Origin: JAANXG01 sp034520625
GTDB taxonomy: Bacteria > Pseudomonadota > Gammaproteobacteria > Arenicellales > JAANXG01
Direction: 5' to 3'
Assembly: GCA_034520625.1 (NCBI GenBank)
Contig: JAXHNI010000008.1
Span: 62,001 to 126,000, forward strand
DNA length: 64,000 nt
Within the stretch, counting starts at the first letter, position 1. The number at the start of each line of letters is the position of its first letter. This document shows positions 1-8,004 of this stretch, piece by piece. A program made the translations under genes and the position numbers. The notes below the pieces were generated by a model that was given only the letters and a program-made list of their open reading frames with translations, searched no databases and had not been told where the DNA came from.

Positions 1-410
1 ATCCCCGGGAACTGAAACAATGGATCGACAGCGGCACGATCGAATATCTCGGCGAGACGGAGGATGTCGCGGGTGTAATTGCTGATCACCATGTTTTCGT
101 TTTGCCGTCGTACCGGGAAGGGTTGCCGCGGGCGACGCTGGAAGCAATGTCGATGGGCAAGCCGGTCGTTACCACCGACGTGCCCGGCTGTCGCGAAACG
201 GTCGAGAACGGTGTCAACGGGTTTCTCGTACCATCGGGGAACGCCGTCGCTCTCAGGAGGGCCATGGAGCGATTTGTTGATGATCCGGAATTGATACGAT
301 CTATGGGCAAGGCGTCCCGCACCATGGTGCTTGACAAGTTCGATGTACATGTCGTGAACAGACATATAGTCGGGGTGGTAACCCGGGGGTTGGGGCATGA
401 AAGCGAATAG
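1..410 (+). CDS. Glycosyltransferase family 4 (GT-B), C-terminal fragment cut by window edge
   Basis: The reading frame is open from the first base (first complete codon at 3) to TAG at 408-410, so only about 135 C-terminal residues are present. They contain the PSYREGLPRATLEA block, an E-x7-E nucleotide-sugar binding motif typical of GT4 enzymes, followed by the MGKPVVTTDVPGCRE and NGVNGFLVPSG segments of the second Rossmann half. Such enzymes transfer a sugar from an NDP-sugar to a lipid-linked glycan on the cytoplasmic face of the inner membrane. The 3' end overlaps the next gene by 14 bp, which suggests translational coupling. The acceptor and sugar cannot be told from the fragment. Confidence 0.88.
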   Translation, partial: PRELKQWIDSGTIEYLGETEDVAGVIADHHVFVLPSYREGLPRATLEAMSMGKPVVTTDVPGCRETVENGVNGFLVPSGNAVALRRAMERFVDDPELIRSMGKASRTMVLDKFDVHVVNRHIVGVVTRGLGHESE

Positions 411-1806
411 GCATCCTGGCGGGGGTCCGTTGAGCCGGCTGGCGGTTGCCATCTTCGTACTCGATGTAGCGGGCTTCGTGCTTGCCTTCAATCTTTCGTA
501 CCGCTACGCGATCGCGTTGTGGCTCGGCTGGTTCTCGCTGCCGCTGATGGGGGTCCTTTTGGTTCAGCTGATGACGCTGTATGTAATGGACCTGTATTCG
601 GTCAATGACCGGGCGTCTCGATTCGACGTGCTGACCCGCACTGCATTTGCAGTGGTCGTCGCGGGGCTCATTACGGCGGGAGTCGTGTACATCACCGAAT
701 CCCGGGATACCGAGCCGCTGTTTTTCCGCGGTGTGCTTCCCGGGGGTTTTGTCCTGTTCCTGGCCTGGGCGGCGCTAGTCCGGTATTTTGCCGCGCTCTG
801 GGCGCAACGAACGGCTCGCCGGATACACTGGCTCGTTCTCAGCGATGTGGAGCCGGACAGCCCACTGTGCAAAGACATTGCTACGCTGCACCGTGTCGGG
901 ACGTTGACAGTACTTGTTGACGACCCTGCAAAAGCGGAACGATTCCCCGACAGGGTGCGCGCTAGCGTGGCCGGATCTTTCGAGTCGTTCGATCAGCTTG
1001 TCGGAGACCGGCGCTGGTCGGGTATTGTGATCGCTGCGGAGCGATCTCTGCCCACGGATTTGCTGCGACGGATTATGGAAATGCGGCTCAGTGGCGTTCG
1101 CATCTATGATTTGACGGATTTCTATGAGAAGTTCATGCAGAAGGTGCCTGTTCTGCACCTCAGGGACAACTGGTTTGTGCTCTCTCATGGCTTTGATCTG
1201 TTGCATCACGACGCCGAGCTGAAGATCAAGCGGCTGTTGGATCTGGGGCTGGCCGGGGTGTTGCTGGTTCTGGCAATGCCTATGATGGTGGCTGCCGCCG
1301 TTGCCATTAAGCTGGACCGGCGCGGCGATGCGAAAGGGCCCATTCTGTACCGTCAGCTTCGAACTGGGGCGAACGGAGTGGATTTCTATATCTACAAATT
1401 CAGGACGATGATAAATAATGCGGAACGCCAAGGGGCGCAATGGGCTGTTCCCGACGACAAACGTGTGACGCGCGTGGGCCGCGTCCTGCGCAGGACGCGC
1501 ATCGATGAGCTGCCGCAGTTATGGAACGTGCTGAAAGGCGAGATGAGCTTCATCGGTCCGCGTCCGGAGCGGCCGGATTTCAACAGGCGGCTGGAGGAGG
1601 AAATTCCCTATTATGACCTGCGCCACCTGGTGAAGCCCGGCATTACCGGGTGGGCTCAGGTTGTGTACGACTATGGCGCTTCGATCGAGGACGCGCGCGA
1701 GAAGCTTCAGTACGACATCTACTACATCAAGAACTATTCACTGTTACTTGATCTACTAATTGTGCTTAAAACCGTTCGGGTTATGTTGAGCCGGCGTGGT
1801 CGCTGA
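397..1806 (+). CDS. Undecaprenyl-phosphate sugar-1-phosphate transferase (WbaP/WcaJ type)
   Basis: Predicted 469-residue polyprenyl glycosylphosphotransferase that would load the first sugar-1-phosphate onto undecaprenyl phosphate. The first ~125 residues hold about four hydrophobic segments, then comes a degenerate nucleotide-binding-like region. From about residue 275 lies the bacterial sugar transferase domain with a re-entrant hydrophobic helix, KFRTM, RTRIDELPQLWNVLKGEMS, FIGPRPERP and the tail block LVKPGITGWAQV. These motifs are diagnostic of the family, and the length matches full-size WcaJ/WbaP proteins rather than the short PglC form. The ATG lies inside the preceding glycosyltransferase gene. 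A second and a third initiating transferase, of the unrelated WecA/WbpL fold, occur at 20601 and 48320. Confidence 0.93.
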   Translation: MKANRHPGGGPLSRLAVAIFVLDVAGFVLAFNLSYRYAIALWLGWFSLPLMGVLLVQLMTLYVMDLYSVNDRASRFDVLTRTAFAVVVAGLITAGVVYITESRDTEPLFFRGVLPGGFVLFLAWAALVRYFAALWAQRTARRIHWLVLSDVEPDSPLCKDIATLHRVGTLTVLVDDPAKAERFPDRVRASVAGSFESFDQLVGDRRWSGIVIAAERSLPTDLLRRIMEMRLSGVRIYDLTDFYEKFMQKVPVLHLRDNWFVLSHGFDLLHHDAELKIKRLLDLGLAGVLLVLAMPMMVAAAVAIKLDRRGDAKGPILYRQLRTGANGVDFYIYKFRTMINNAERQGAQWAVPDDKRVTRVGRVLRRTRIDELPQLWNVLKGEMSFIGPRPERPDFNRRLEEEIPYYDLRHLVKPGITGWAQVVYDYGASIEDAREKLQYDIYYIKNYSLLLDLLIVLKTVRVMLSRRGR

Positions 1807-1846
1807 ACGGTATGATATGGGGCCTGTTTACAGTCATCGCTGAAGC

Positions 1847-3889
1847 GTGACGTTTCTGATCACCTATCTGCTGGCGCTGTTCCTGCCGGGCCGAGCTCTG
1901 ACGTCTGTAATGAGACTGTCGGCGTGCCGGACGACGGCATCGATCGCACTGTCGCTGAGCGTTCTTGTCCTCTCACTGTTGCTGGCGCGCACAGCGGGGC
2001 TGGGCGTACAGGGATTCGGCTATTTGCTGGCGGGAACCTGGGCGCTGGTGGCAGCGGCCGCTGCGATGGCTTGGTGGCTGAAGCCACCGATTCCGGAACA
2101 GGACGACCGGGAAAGTGTTTGGGATGGCACCTGGATCGTGCCGGTTCTCACGCTCGGTGCGGTGGCCGGATACATGCTGTGGGCCGGGCCCTATATCGAA
2201 GTGCCTTCGGACGCGTGGTGGCATATCGCACGCATCAACGACCGGCTCGATATGGTGGCTGATGGAAGTATCGGATCAGTGCGTGCTGTTACGGACATGT
2301 TCGAGAAGCAGGCGGCCTACTGGCATACGATTGCCGCCTATTTCCTGCATATTACCGGGACCGGACTCGAGCCCGGGTTGCAGCACCTGGCCATGGCGAA
2401 CACGCTTTTGTTCTGCGCCGGCATATATTCGTTTGCGCTGTTTGTATTCCGTGATGTGGTGGTGCGACGTTGGACGAAGCATTGGGTTGCGGCCGCGACG
2501 GTATTTTTTTTCTTTGCCCACTTTGGAATCAGCGTCTTTTCCTACGTGCGGTACTATATCTTCGCACCGACGGTACTAAACTACATCGTTTACTTTGCGG
2601 CGGTCGCATACACCCTGAATTACATTCGGCGGGGCGAGTGCGTCTGGTGGACTCCCGTCGTCACCTTGTTCCTCGGTGTGATTGCCGCCCTTGTACATAT
2701 GCAGGAAGCGGTGTTTATTGCAACGATGTCCGGCGCAATGGTGCTGGTGGAGTTCCTGCGCGTTTACGCATTCCGCACAGGAATGGTCGTCGCGCAAGGT
2801 CCGGTCCTCCCGGAATGGGCTACGCACCGGCGGGTCGTGACGCTGCTGGCGGTGTTCGTGATTACCTATGGGTTGCTCCACATCTGGGCATTCCTGGAGG
2901 TCACCCGCCACAATCCGTTGAATCACGGTGTGATGGCGGATATCCGGCACTACCTGCCGTTTCTTCAGAATCTCTATATCCTCAAACCCAACCATCAGTT
3001 CTACCAGGTCATTACGGTCTGGGGTGTCCTCGTTTACATCCTGTTCCTGGCCGGGGTCAAGCGTTTCGCGCAATCCCCGTTCCTGATTGCGGGCATGGCA
3101 ATGCCGTTGCTGACCGTATTCAATCCCGTCTTCACGGACTTTTTCCTCCGGTTTTCCTGGCCCGAAGTTCTGTGGCGGATGTGCTACATGCTGCCGCTGC
3201 CGTTCGTGGGGGCCTATTTCCTGGTCAAAAGCCTTGCCGGCGTGTTCCGCGCTCCGGGGGGCCCGGGAAAAGGGGCCTCCCTGGTTGCGGCCATGGCGTT
3301 GCTGGCTCTTCTTTTCCCGTTCCAGGGCACCTACTTTATTTCTCCCTACAGCAAGATTTATACTCTCGCGCCGGTGGCCGCCGGGAACGATCACCGCATC
3401 TGGCGGGATCTGCTGCGATTTCTGGACAACGAGCCTGCGGCCCGGATAGTCACGGATCCCGTCACGGGCTACGTGATCAACGGATTGACGGCGCACCGCT
3501 ATCCCGGCTACAAGTTCTATGGCTCCCGCACGATGGGCGTTGACCGGGAAGCGTACTCTGCGGCCGACTTCCGACACGCGCACGGCGGGTTGGTGGTGAT
3601 CAATCGACGCGATGGCGCCGCCAGCGAAACCGGCCGCCACGGCAGGCACTGGCCCGCCGATGTCATGCAGGTGTCCGGACATTATTCGCCTGCATTCGTA
3701 CGTTTCGTGGTGGAACGGCCCGGCATGTTTAAGCCGCTTTGGGAGCAGGATCAGGTGGCGGTCTACCGGATAACCGAATCCGGAGAGGCGCGCAGCGGGC
3801 GGGAGCCACGGATTCCGGTGGCGGCGTCCAGCGCGATTGTCCCCGGCCGGTGGGGTGAATTCATGTTTTATTCTCTCGAGAGAAGTTGA
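1847..3889 (+). CDS. Large polytopic membrane protein, possible GT-C type glycosyltransferase
   Basis: A 680-residue protein starting at GTG; an in-frame upstream ATG at 1817 is followed by a stop at 1841, so GTG is the usable start. There are about a dozen hydrophobic segments across residues 1-500, then a soluble ~150-residue tail. After the third or fourth hydrophobic segment is PSDAWWHIARI (D122, H126), an acidic/aromatic loop resembling the first periplasmic loop of GT-C enzymes. That comparison is inference only. A GT-C enzyme would use a polyprenyl-phosphate sugar on the periplasmic side, which fits the GtrB-like gene at 12072. It could instead be a polymerase-like protein; it does not resemble Wzx. 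It overlaps rmlB by one base. Confidence 0.75.
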   Translation: MTFLITYLLALFLPGRALTSVMRLSACRTTASIALSLSVLVLSLLLARTAGLGVQGFGYLLAGTWALVAAAAAMAWWLKPPIPEQDDRESVWDGTWIVPVLTLGAVAGYMLWAGPYIEVPSDAWWHIARINDRLDMVADGSIGSVRAVTDMFEKQAAYWHTIAAYFLHITGTGLEPGLQHLAMANTLLFCAGIYSFALFVFRDVVVRRWTKHWVAAATVFFFFAHFGISVFSYVRYYIFAPTVLNYIVYFAAVAYTLNYIRRGECVWWTPVVTLFLGVIAALVHMQEAVFIATMSGAMVLVEFLRVYAFRTGMVVAQGPVLPEWATHRRVVTLLAVFVITYGLLHIWAFLEVTRHNPLNHGVMADIRHYLPFLQNLYILKPNHQFYQVITVWGVLVYILFLAGVKRFAQSPFLIAGMAMPLLTVFNPVFTDFFLRFSWPEVLWRMCYMLPLPFVGAYFLVKSLAGVFRAPGGPGKGASLVAAMALLALLFPFQGTYFISPYSKIYTLAPVAAGNDHRIWRDLLRFLDNEPAARIVTDPVTGYVINGLTAHRYPGYKFYGSRTMGVDREAYSAADFRHAHGGLVVINRRDGAASETGRHGRHWPADVMQVSGHYSPAFVRFVVERPGMFKPLWEQDQVAVYRITESGEARSGREPRIPVAASSAIVPGRWGEFMFYSLERS

Positions 3890-4944
3890 TGGGAACGATA
3901 GTGGTAACCGGCGGTGCCGGATTCATCGGGTCGGCGGTGGTGCGTGCGCTGATACGGGAAACGGACGACCTGGTGGTCAATGTTGACAAGCTGACCTACG
4001 CGGGCAACCTGGCGACGCTCGAGGGCGTTTTTGACGACCGCCGGCACGTATTCAGGCAGCTCGATATCTGTGACGGCACCGCCATGGGTGCGCTGTTTGG
4101 CGAGTTTCAGCCCGACCGGGTCATGCACCTCGCCGCCGAGTCCCATGTTGACCGTTCCATTGACGGTCCGAGTGAATTCATAAATACCAACATCGTCGGG
4201 ACCTATACGCTGCTGGAGAATGTCCGCGAGTACTGGAAAGCGCTGCCGGACGACAACCGGCATGCGTTCCGGTTTCATCACATCTCCACGGACGAAGTGT
4301 ATGGCAGTCTCGGGCCGGAGGGCTATTTCACCGAGGAGACGCCATACCGGCCGAATTCGCCATATTCGGCCAGCAAGGCGTCGTCCGACCACCTGGTGCG
4401 GGCATGGCACCAGACTTACGGCCTGCCGGCGGTGATTTCCAACTGCTCGAACAACTACGGACCGTACCAGTATCCCGAAAAGCTTATCCCGTTGATGATC
4501 AACAAAGCCCTCTCGGGGGATCCCATGCCGATCTACGGCAAAGGCGACAATATCCGTGACTGGCTGTATGTCGAGGATCACGCGCAGGCGCTGATCCGGA
4601 TACTTTCCCGCGGCCGGCCCGGCGAGGTTTACAACGTCGGCGGAGACAATGAGCTGACCAACCTGGAAGTCGTTGAGCGGATCTGCGACGAACTCAACGC
4701 GCAGTCGCCCCGGCCGGACGGCCGAGACTACCGGGAGCAGATCAGCTTTGTTCAGGATCGGCCCGGCCACGACATGCGCTATGCCATCGATGCCGGCAAG
4801 CTGAAGCGGGAGCTCGGCTGGAGCCCCTCCGAGTCGTTCGACACCGGCCTGCGGCAAACCGTACGCTGGTATCTCGACAACCCGCAGTGGAGCACGACGA
4901 CCCAGAAGACATACAAGGGCGAAAGGCTCGGGGTGGGTGCATGA
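3889..4944 (+). CDS. rmlB: dTDP-glucose 4,6-dehydratase
   Basis: 351-residue extended SDR that converts dTDP-glucose to dTDP-4-keto-6-deoxyglucose, step two of dTDP-L-rhamnose synthesis. The Rossmann motif GGAGFIGSAVV is at the N-terminus, the catalytic STDEVYG (Thr-Asp-Glu) lies near residue 137, and YSASK is the YxxxK pair. The region after it (SNCSNNYGPYQYPEKLIPLMI) is characteristic of RmlB. ATG 3889 is preferred over TTG 3886; it overlaps the upstream stop (TGATG). The 3' end overlaps rmlA by 4 bp (ATGA). rmlC and rmlD are not in the window, so the intermediate may go to L-rhamnose via genes elsewhere or to another 6-deoxyhexose. Confidence 0.96.
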   Translation: MGTIVVTGGAGFIGSAVVRALIRETDDLVVNVDKLTYAGNLATLEGVFDDRRHVFRQLDICDGTAMGALFGEFQPDRVMHLAAESHVDRSIDGPSEFINTNIVGTYTLLENVREYWKALPDDNRHAFRFHHISTDEVYGSLGPEGYFTEETPYRPNSPYSASKASSDHLVRAWHQTYGLPAVISNCSNNYGPYQYPEKLIPLMINKALSGDPMPIYGKGDNIRDWLYVEDHAQALIRILSRGRPGEVYNVGGDNELTNLEVVERICDELNAQSPRPDGRDYREQISFVQDRPGHDMRYAIDAGKLKRELGWSPSESFDTGLRQTVRWYLDNPQWSTTTQKTYKGERLGVGA

Positions 4945-5810
4945 AGGGAATCGTGCTGGCCGGCGGCTCGGGAACGCGGCTGCATCCGGTCACCGAAGCA
5001 GTGTCCAAGCAGCTGCTCCCGGTCTATGACAAGCCCATGATTTACTATCCGTTGTCCCTGCTCATGCTGGCGGGGATCAGGGATATCCTGATCATCTCGA
5101 CGCCGCGGGATGTGCCCCGGTTCGAAGAGCTCTTCAGCGACGGTTCGAGGCTGGGCCTGAATATTTCCTACGCCATGCAGCCGTCCCCGGACGGATTGGC
5201 GCAGGCATTCGTTATCGGCGCCGAGTTCATTGGCGACGCCTCCTGCGCCCTGGTTCTGGGCGACAATGTCTTCTATGGCCGGGGATTGACCGAGTCCCTG
5301 CGCAGGGCGGCACAGCAGTCGTCCGGAGCGACCGTGTTCGCGTATTCCGTGAAGGATCCGGAGCGCTACGGCGTGGTGGAGTTCGATGACGCGGGCACTG
5401 CGCTGTCACTGGAGGAAAAGCCGGCCGAGCCGAAGTCCCACTACGCCGTGACCGGCCTGTATTTCTACGACAATCGCGTCATTGACGTGGCCAGGCAGGT
5501 CCGACCGTCGGAACGGGGTGAGTTGGAGATCACCGACGTGAACAAGTGGTATCTGGAGCATGATGCGCTTTCGGTGGAAGTCCTTCAGCGTGGCATGGCG
5601 TGGCTCGACATGGGCACGCACGATTCGCTGCTGCAGGCCTCCATGTTCATCGAGACCATCGAGAACCGCCAGGGCCTCAAGGTCGCCTGCCTGGAAGAGA
5701 TCGCATACCGACAAGGATTCATTGACGAACAGATGCTCCAGCAGGCCGTGGACAAGTATGGCAAGAGTGGATATGGAGAATACATAAAATCACTGTTGGC
5801 AGGGCATTGA
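4941..5810 (+). CDS. rmlA: Glucose-1-phosphate thymidylyltransferase
   Basis: 289 residues, the usual RmlA length. It makes dTDP-glucose from glucose-1-phosphate and dTTP. The N-terminal signature LAGGSGTRLHPVTEAVSKQ followed by LLPVYDKPMIYYPLS is the nucleotidyltransferase loop; LVLGDNVFYG holds the metal-binding Asp, and EEKPAEPKSHYAVTGLYFYD is the substrate-binding segment. An upstream in-frame start at 4887 would add 18 residues of unlikely sequence; ATG 4941 gives the family N-terminus and an ATGA overlap with rmlB. The order rmlB-rmlA is common, but rmlD and rmlC do not follow; a ~105-bp spacer with no recognisable signal leads to the exporter genes. Confidence 0.96.
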   Translation: MKGIVLAGGSGTRLHPVTEAVSKQLLPVYDKPMIYYPLSLLMLAGIRDILIISTPRDVPRFEELFSDGSRLGLNISYAMQPSPDGLAQAFVIGAEFIGDASCALVLGDNVFYGRGLTESLRRAAQQSSGATVFAYSVKDPERYGVVEFDDAGTALSLEEKPAEPKSHYAVTGLYFYDNRVIDVARQVRPSERGELEITDVNKWYLEHDALSVEVLQRGMAWLDMGTHDSLLQASMFIETIENRQGLKVACLEEIAYRQGFIDEQMLQQAVDKYGKSGYGEYIKSLLAGH

Positions 5811-5915
5811 ACCCGCTCGGGCGGCCGACTGGAAGGCGGTCCGCCGGCGCGGTTCCGTCCCGTGCTTGCGACTCCGTAGCGCCCCCGGTGGCCCCGGCCG
5901 CCGTGCACCCCTGAT

Positions 5916-6695
5916 ATGTGGCAATACCGTTATCTGGCCGCGCAGTTGGTGAAGCGGGACGTGGTGGGCCGCTACCGCGGCTCGCTGCTGGGCCTGGTTT
6001 GGTCTTTCCTGCATCCGCTGTTCATGCTGCTGGTCTACCTGTTCGTGTTCGGCGTGGTGTTCCGGATCAAGTGGGGCCTGGATACGGATGGTGGGGAGAA
6101 GTCGTTCGGGGTCATCCTGTTTTCCGGTCTGGTGCTGCACGCGATGCTGGCGGAATGCCTGGTGCGGTCGCCGGCGATCATCATCAACAACACCCAGTTC
6201 GTGAAGAAGGTGGTGTTTCCGCTGCAGGTGCTGCCCCTGATGATTGTGAGCACTGCGGTTTTTCACTTCTGCATCGGCTTCATTCTGCTGTTTGTTTTCA
6301 ATACGTTCGCCCATTTCACCATCCATGCCACGGTGCTGTACGCGCCCCTGGTGGTGTTGCCCATTGTCATGCTGGGGCTGGGGATTTCCTGGTTCCTGGC
6401 GTCCTTCGGCGTGTTCGTCCGGGACGTCGGGCAGATCACGGGCATTCTGGCGACGGTATTGCTGTTTCTCTGTCCGATTTTCTATCCGCTGGAGGCCGTG
6501 CCGGAACAACTTCGGTGGGTGCTTTACTTCAATCCGCTGACACTGATCGTCGAGCAGTTCCGGGGGGTATTAATATTCGGCCGGAGCCCGGACTGGATTC
6601 CGCTCGCGATCTACTACGTCGTGTCCCTGGTGGTCCTGCGGCTCGGCTACATGTGGTTCATGCGCACACGCAAGGCGTTCGCCGATGTCCTCTGA
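5916..6695 (+). CDS. wzm: Polysaccharide ABC exporter, permease subunit (Wzm-like)
   Basis: 259-residue ABC-2 type permease with six predicted membrane segments. The N-terminus (LVKRDVVGRYRGSLLGLVW, then FLHPLFMLLVYLFVFG) is the conserved start of Wzm/RfbA/KpsM-type exporters. It would form the channel that moves undecaprenyl-diphosphate-linked O-polysaccharide to the periplasmic face. It overlaps the ATPase gene by 11 bp, so the pair should be translationally coupled. No good Shine-Dalgarno sequence precedes the ATG, but the N-terminal alignment supports this start. Its presence marks the cluster as ABC-transporter dependent, consistent with no Wzx or Wzy in this locus. Confidence 0.94.
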   Translation: MWQYRYLAAQLVKRDVVGRYRGSLLGLVWSFLHPLFMLLVYLFVFGVVFRIKWGLDTDGGEKSFGVILFSGLVLHAMLAECLVRSPAIIINNTQFVKKVVFPLQVLPLMIVSTAVFHFCIGFILLFVFNTFAHFTIHATVLYAPLVVLPIVMLGLGISWFLASFGVFVRDVGQITGILATVLLFLCPIFYPLEAVPEQLRWVLYFNPLTLIVEQFRGVLIFGRSPDWIPLAIYYVVSLVVLRLGYMWFMRTRKAFADVL

Positions 6696-8004
6696 CGCGG
6701 TAGTGCGCCTGGCGGGCGTGTCCAAGTGTTACCGTACTTTCCGCAAGCCGCTGCACCGGCTGGTCCAGCTTTTCTCGTCCCGGCGCAGGTTGTACGAGGA
6801 GTTCTGGGCGCTGCGGGACGTCGACCTGGCAGTGGTCAGGGGCGAGACCCTGGGAATCGTCGGGCAGAATGGCTCCGGAAAATCGACCCTGCTGCAGCTC
6901 GTCGTGGGAACGCTCTCGCCCACCTCGGGCACGGTCAACTGCGACGGCCGGATCTCGGCAATCCTGGAACTCGGCGCGGGCTTCAACCCGGAGTTCACGG
7001 GCATCGAGAATGCCCGCCTGAATGCCGCCATCGTCGGCATGTCCCATGAAGAGATCGATGAAAGAATGCCGGCAATACTCGCATTCTCCGAGCTGGGGGA
7101 ATTCATCGACAAGCCGGTCAAGACCTACTCCAGCGGCATGTACATACGTCTGGCGTTCTCCGTGATCATCAACATGGATCCGGATATTCTCGTCATTGAC
7201 GAAGCGCTTGCCGTGGGCGATTCCCGTTTTCAGCGCAAGTGCTTTCGGAAGCTGGATGAGCTCCGCAACGCGGGAACCACCATCCTGTTCGTGACCCATG
7301 CCACGGACGCGGTGATCGCGCACTGCGACCGGGCCGTGTTCATGCGGGACGGCCGCGTTGTGACCGTGGGCGATCCCAAGGAGGTGGTGAACAACTACCT
7401 CGAGAGCATGTTCGAGTCCGGCGCCAATATCGCCGGGGACCAGCGGGCCGCCGCGGCGGACGGCCTCGACGACCGGCGTCTGAGCACCGATCCGTCGATC
7501 GACGCCTGCAGCCTGCGTCCCACCTACAACGACACCGAGTATGAATGGGGCGACGGGGGCGCGCGCATCATCGACTACCTGGTGCTGGACGATGACGGCG
7601 AACCGGTACGGGGTCCCGTGGCGGCGGGGTCGCGCATCGCGGTGCGTGCCGCCGTGCATTACCGGGAAGCGCAAAGCGGGGTCATCTACGGCCTCACGAT
7701 CAAGACCGTGGACGGCACCTCGGTGTTCGGCACCAATTCGGATCGCCTGAAAGTCGATGCCGGAGCGCCTGCCGCCGGCGAGACGGTGATCGTAACGTTC
7801 TCGCTCGCCCTTCACTTGATCGGATCGGAGTACTTTTTCTCCCTCGGTGTCGTCGCCGGCCGCGGAGGCATGGAGCACGAGATTCTCCACCGGCGCTACG
7901 ACCTGTTCCGGCTCAAGGTGCAGGACGACAACAGCGCATTCGGATATGCCGCGCTGCCTGCGCGCATCGAGATCCAGCGCCAGGAGTCGGCCCAGCCGTG
8001 CTGA
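6685..8004 (+). CDS. wzt: Polysaccharide ABC exporter ATPase with C-terminal carbohydrate-binding domain (Wzt-like)
   Basis: 439 residues in two parts. Residues ~1-245 are the nucleotide-binding domain: Walker A GQNGSGKST at about 60-68, signature YSSGMYIRLAFS at about 148, Walker B DILVIDEALAVGD at about 170. Residues ~285-430 form an added beta-rich domain typical of Wzt_C modules. In E. coli O8/O9a-type systems this domain recognises the modified non-reducing end of the finished O-chain and licenses export. The neighbouring gene at 7998 encodes methyltransferase and kinase-like domains, the kind of activity that makes such a terminal mark. Overlaps: 11 bp with wzm, 7 bp with the downstream gene. 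The terminal residue recognised is unknown. Confidence 0.93.
   Translation: MSSDAVVRLAGVSKCYRTFRKPLHRLVQLFSSRRRLYEEFWALRDVDLAVVRGETLGIVGQNGSGKSTLLQLVVGTLSPTSGTVNCDGRISAILELGAGFNPEFTGIENARLNAAIVGMSHEEIDERMPAILAFSELGEFIDKPVKTYSSGMYIRLAFSVIINMDPDILVIDEALAVGDSRFQRKCFRKLDELRNAGTTILFVTHATDAVIAHCDRAVFMRDGRVVTVGDPKEVVNNYLESMFESGANIAGDQRAAAADGLDDRRLSTDPSIDACSLRPTYNDTEYEWGDGGARIIDYLVLDDDGEPVRGPVAAGSRIAVRAAVHYREAQSGVIYGLTIKTVDGTSVFGTNSDRLKVDAGAPAAGETVIVTFSLALHLIGSEYFFSLGVVAGRGGMEHEILHRRYDLFRLKVQDDNSAFGYAALPARIEIQRQESAQPC

Noticed and set aside
2470..3543. 357-codon frame inside the membrane-protein gene
   Set aside because: Frame shadow; the 1847 frame has consistent hydrophobic helices and runs through.
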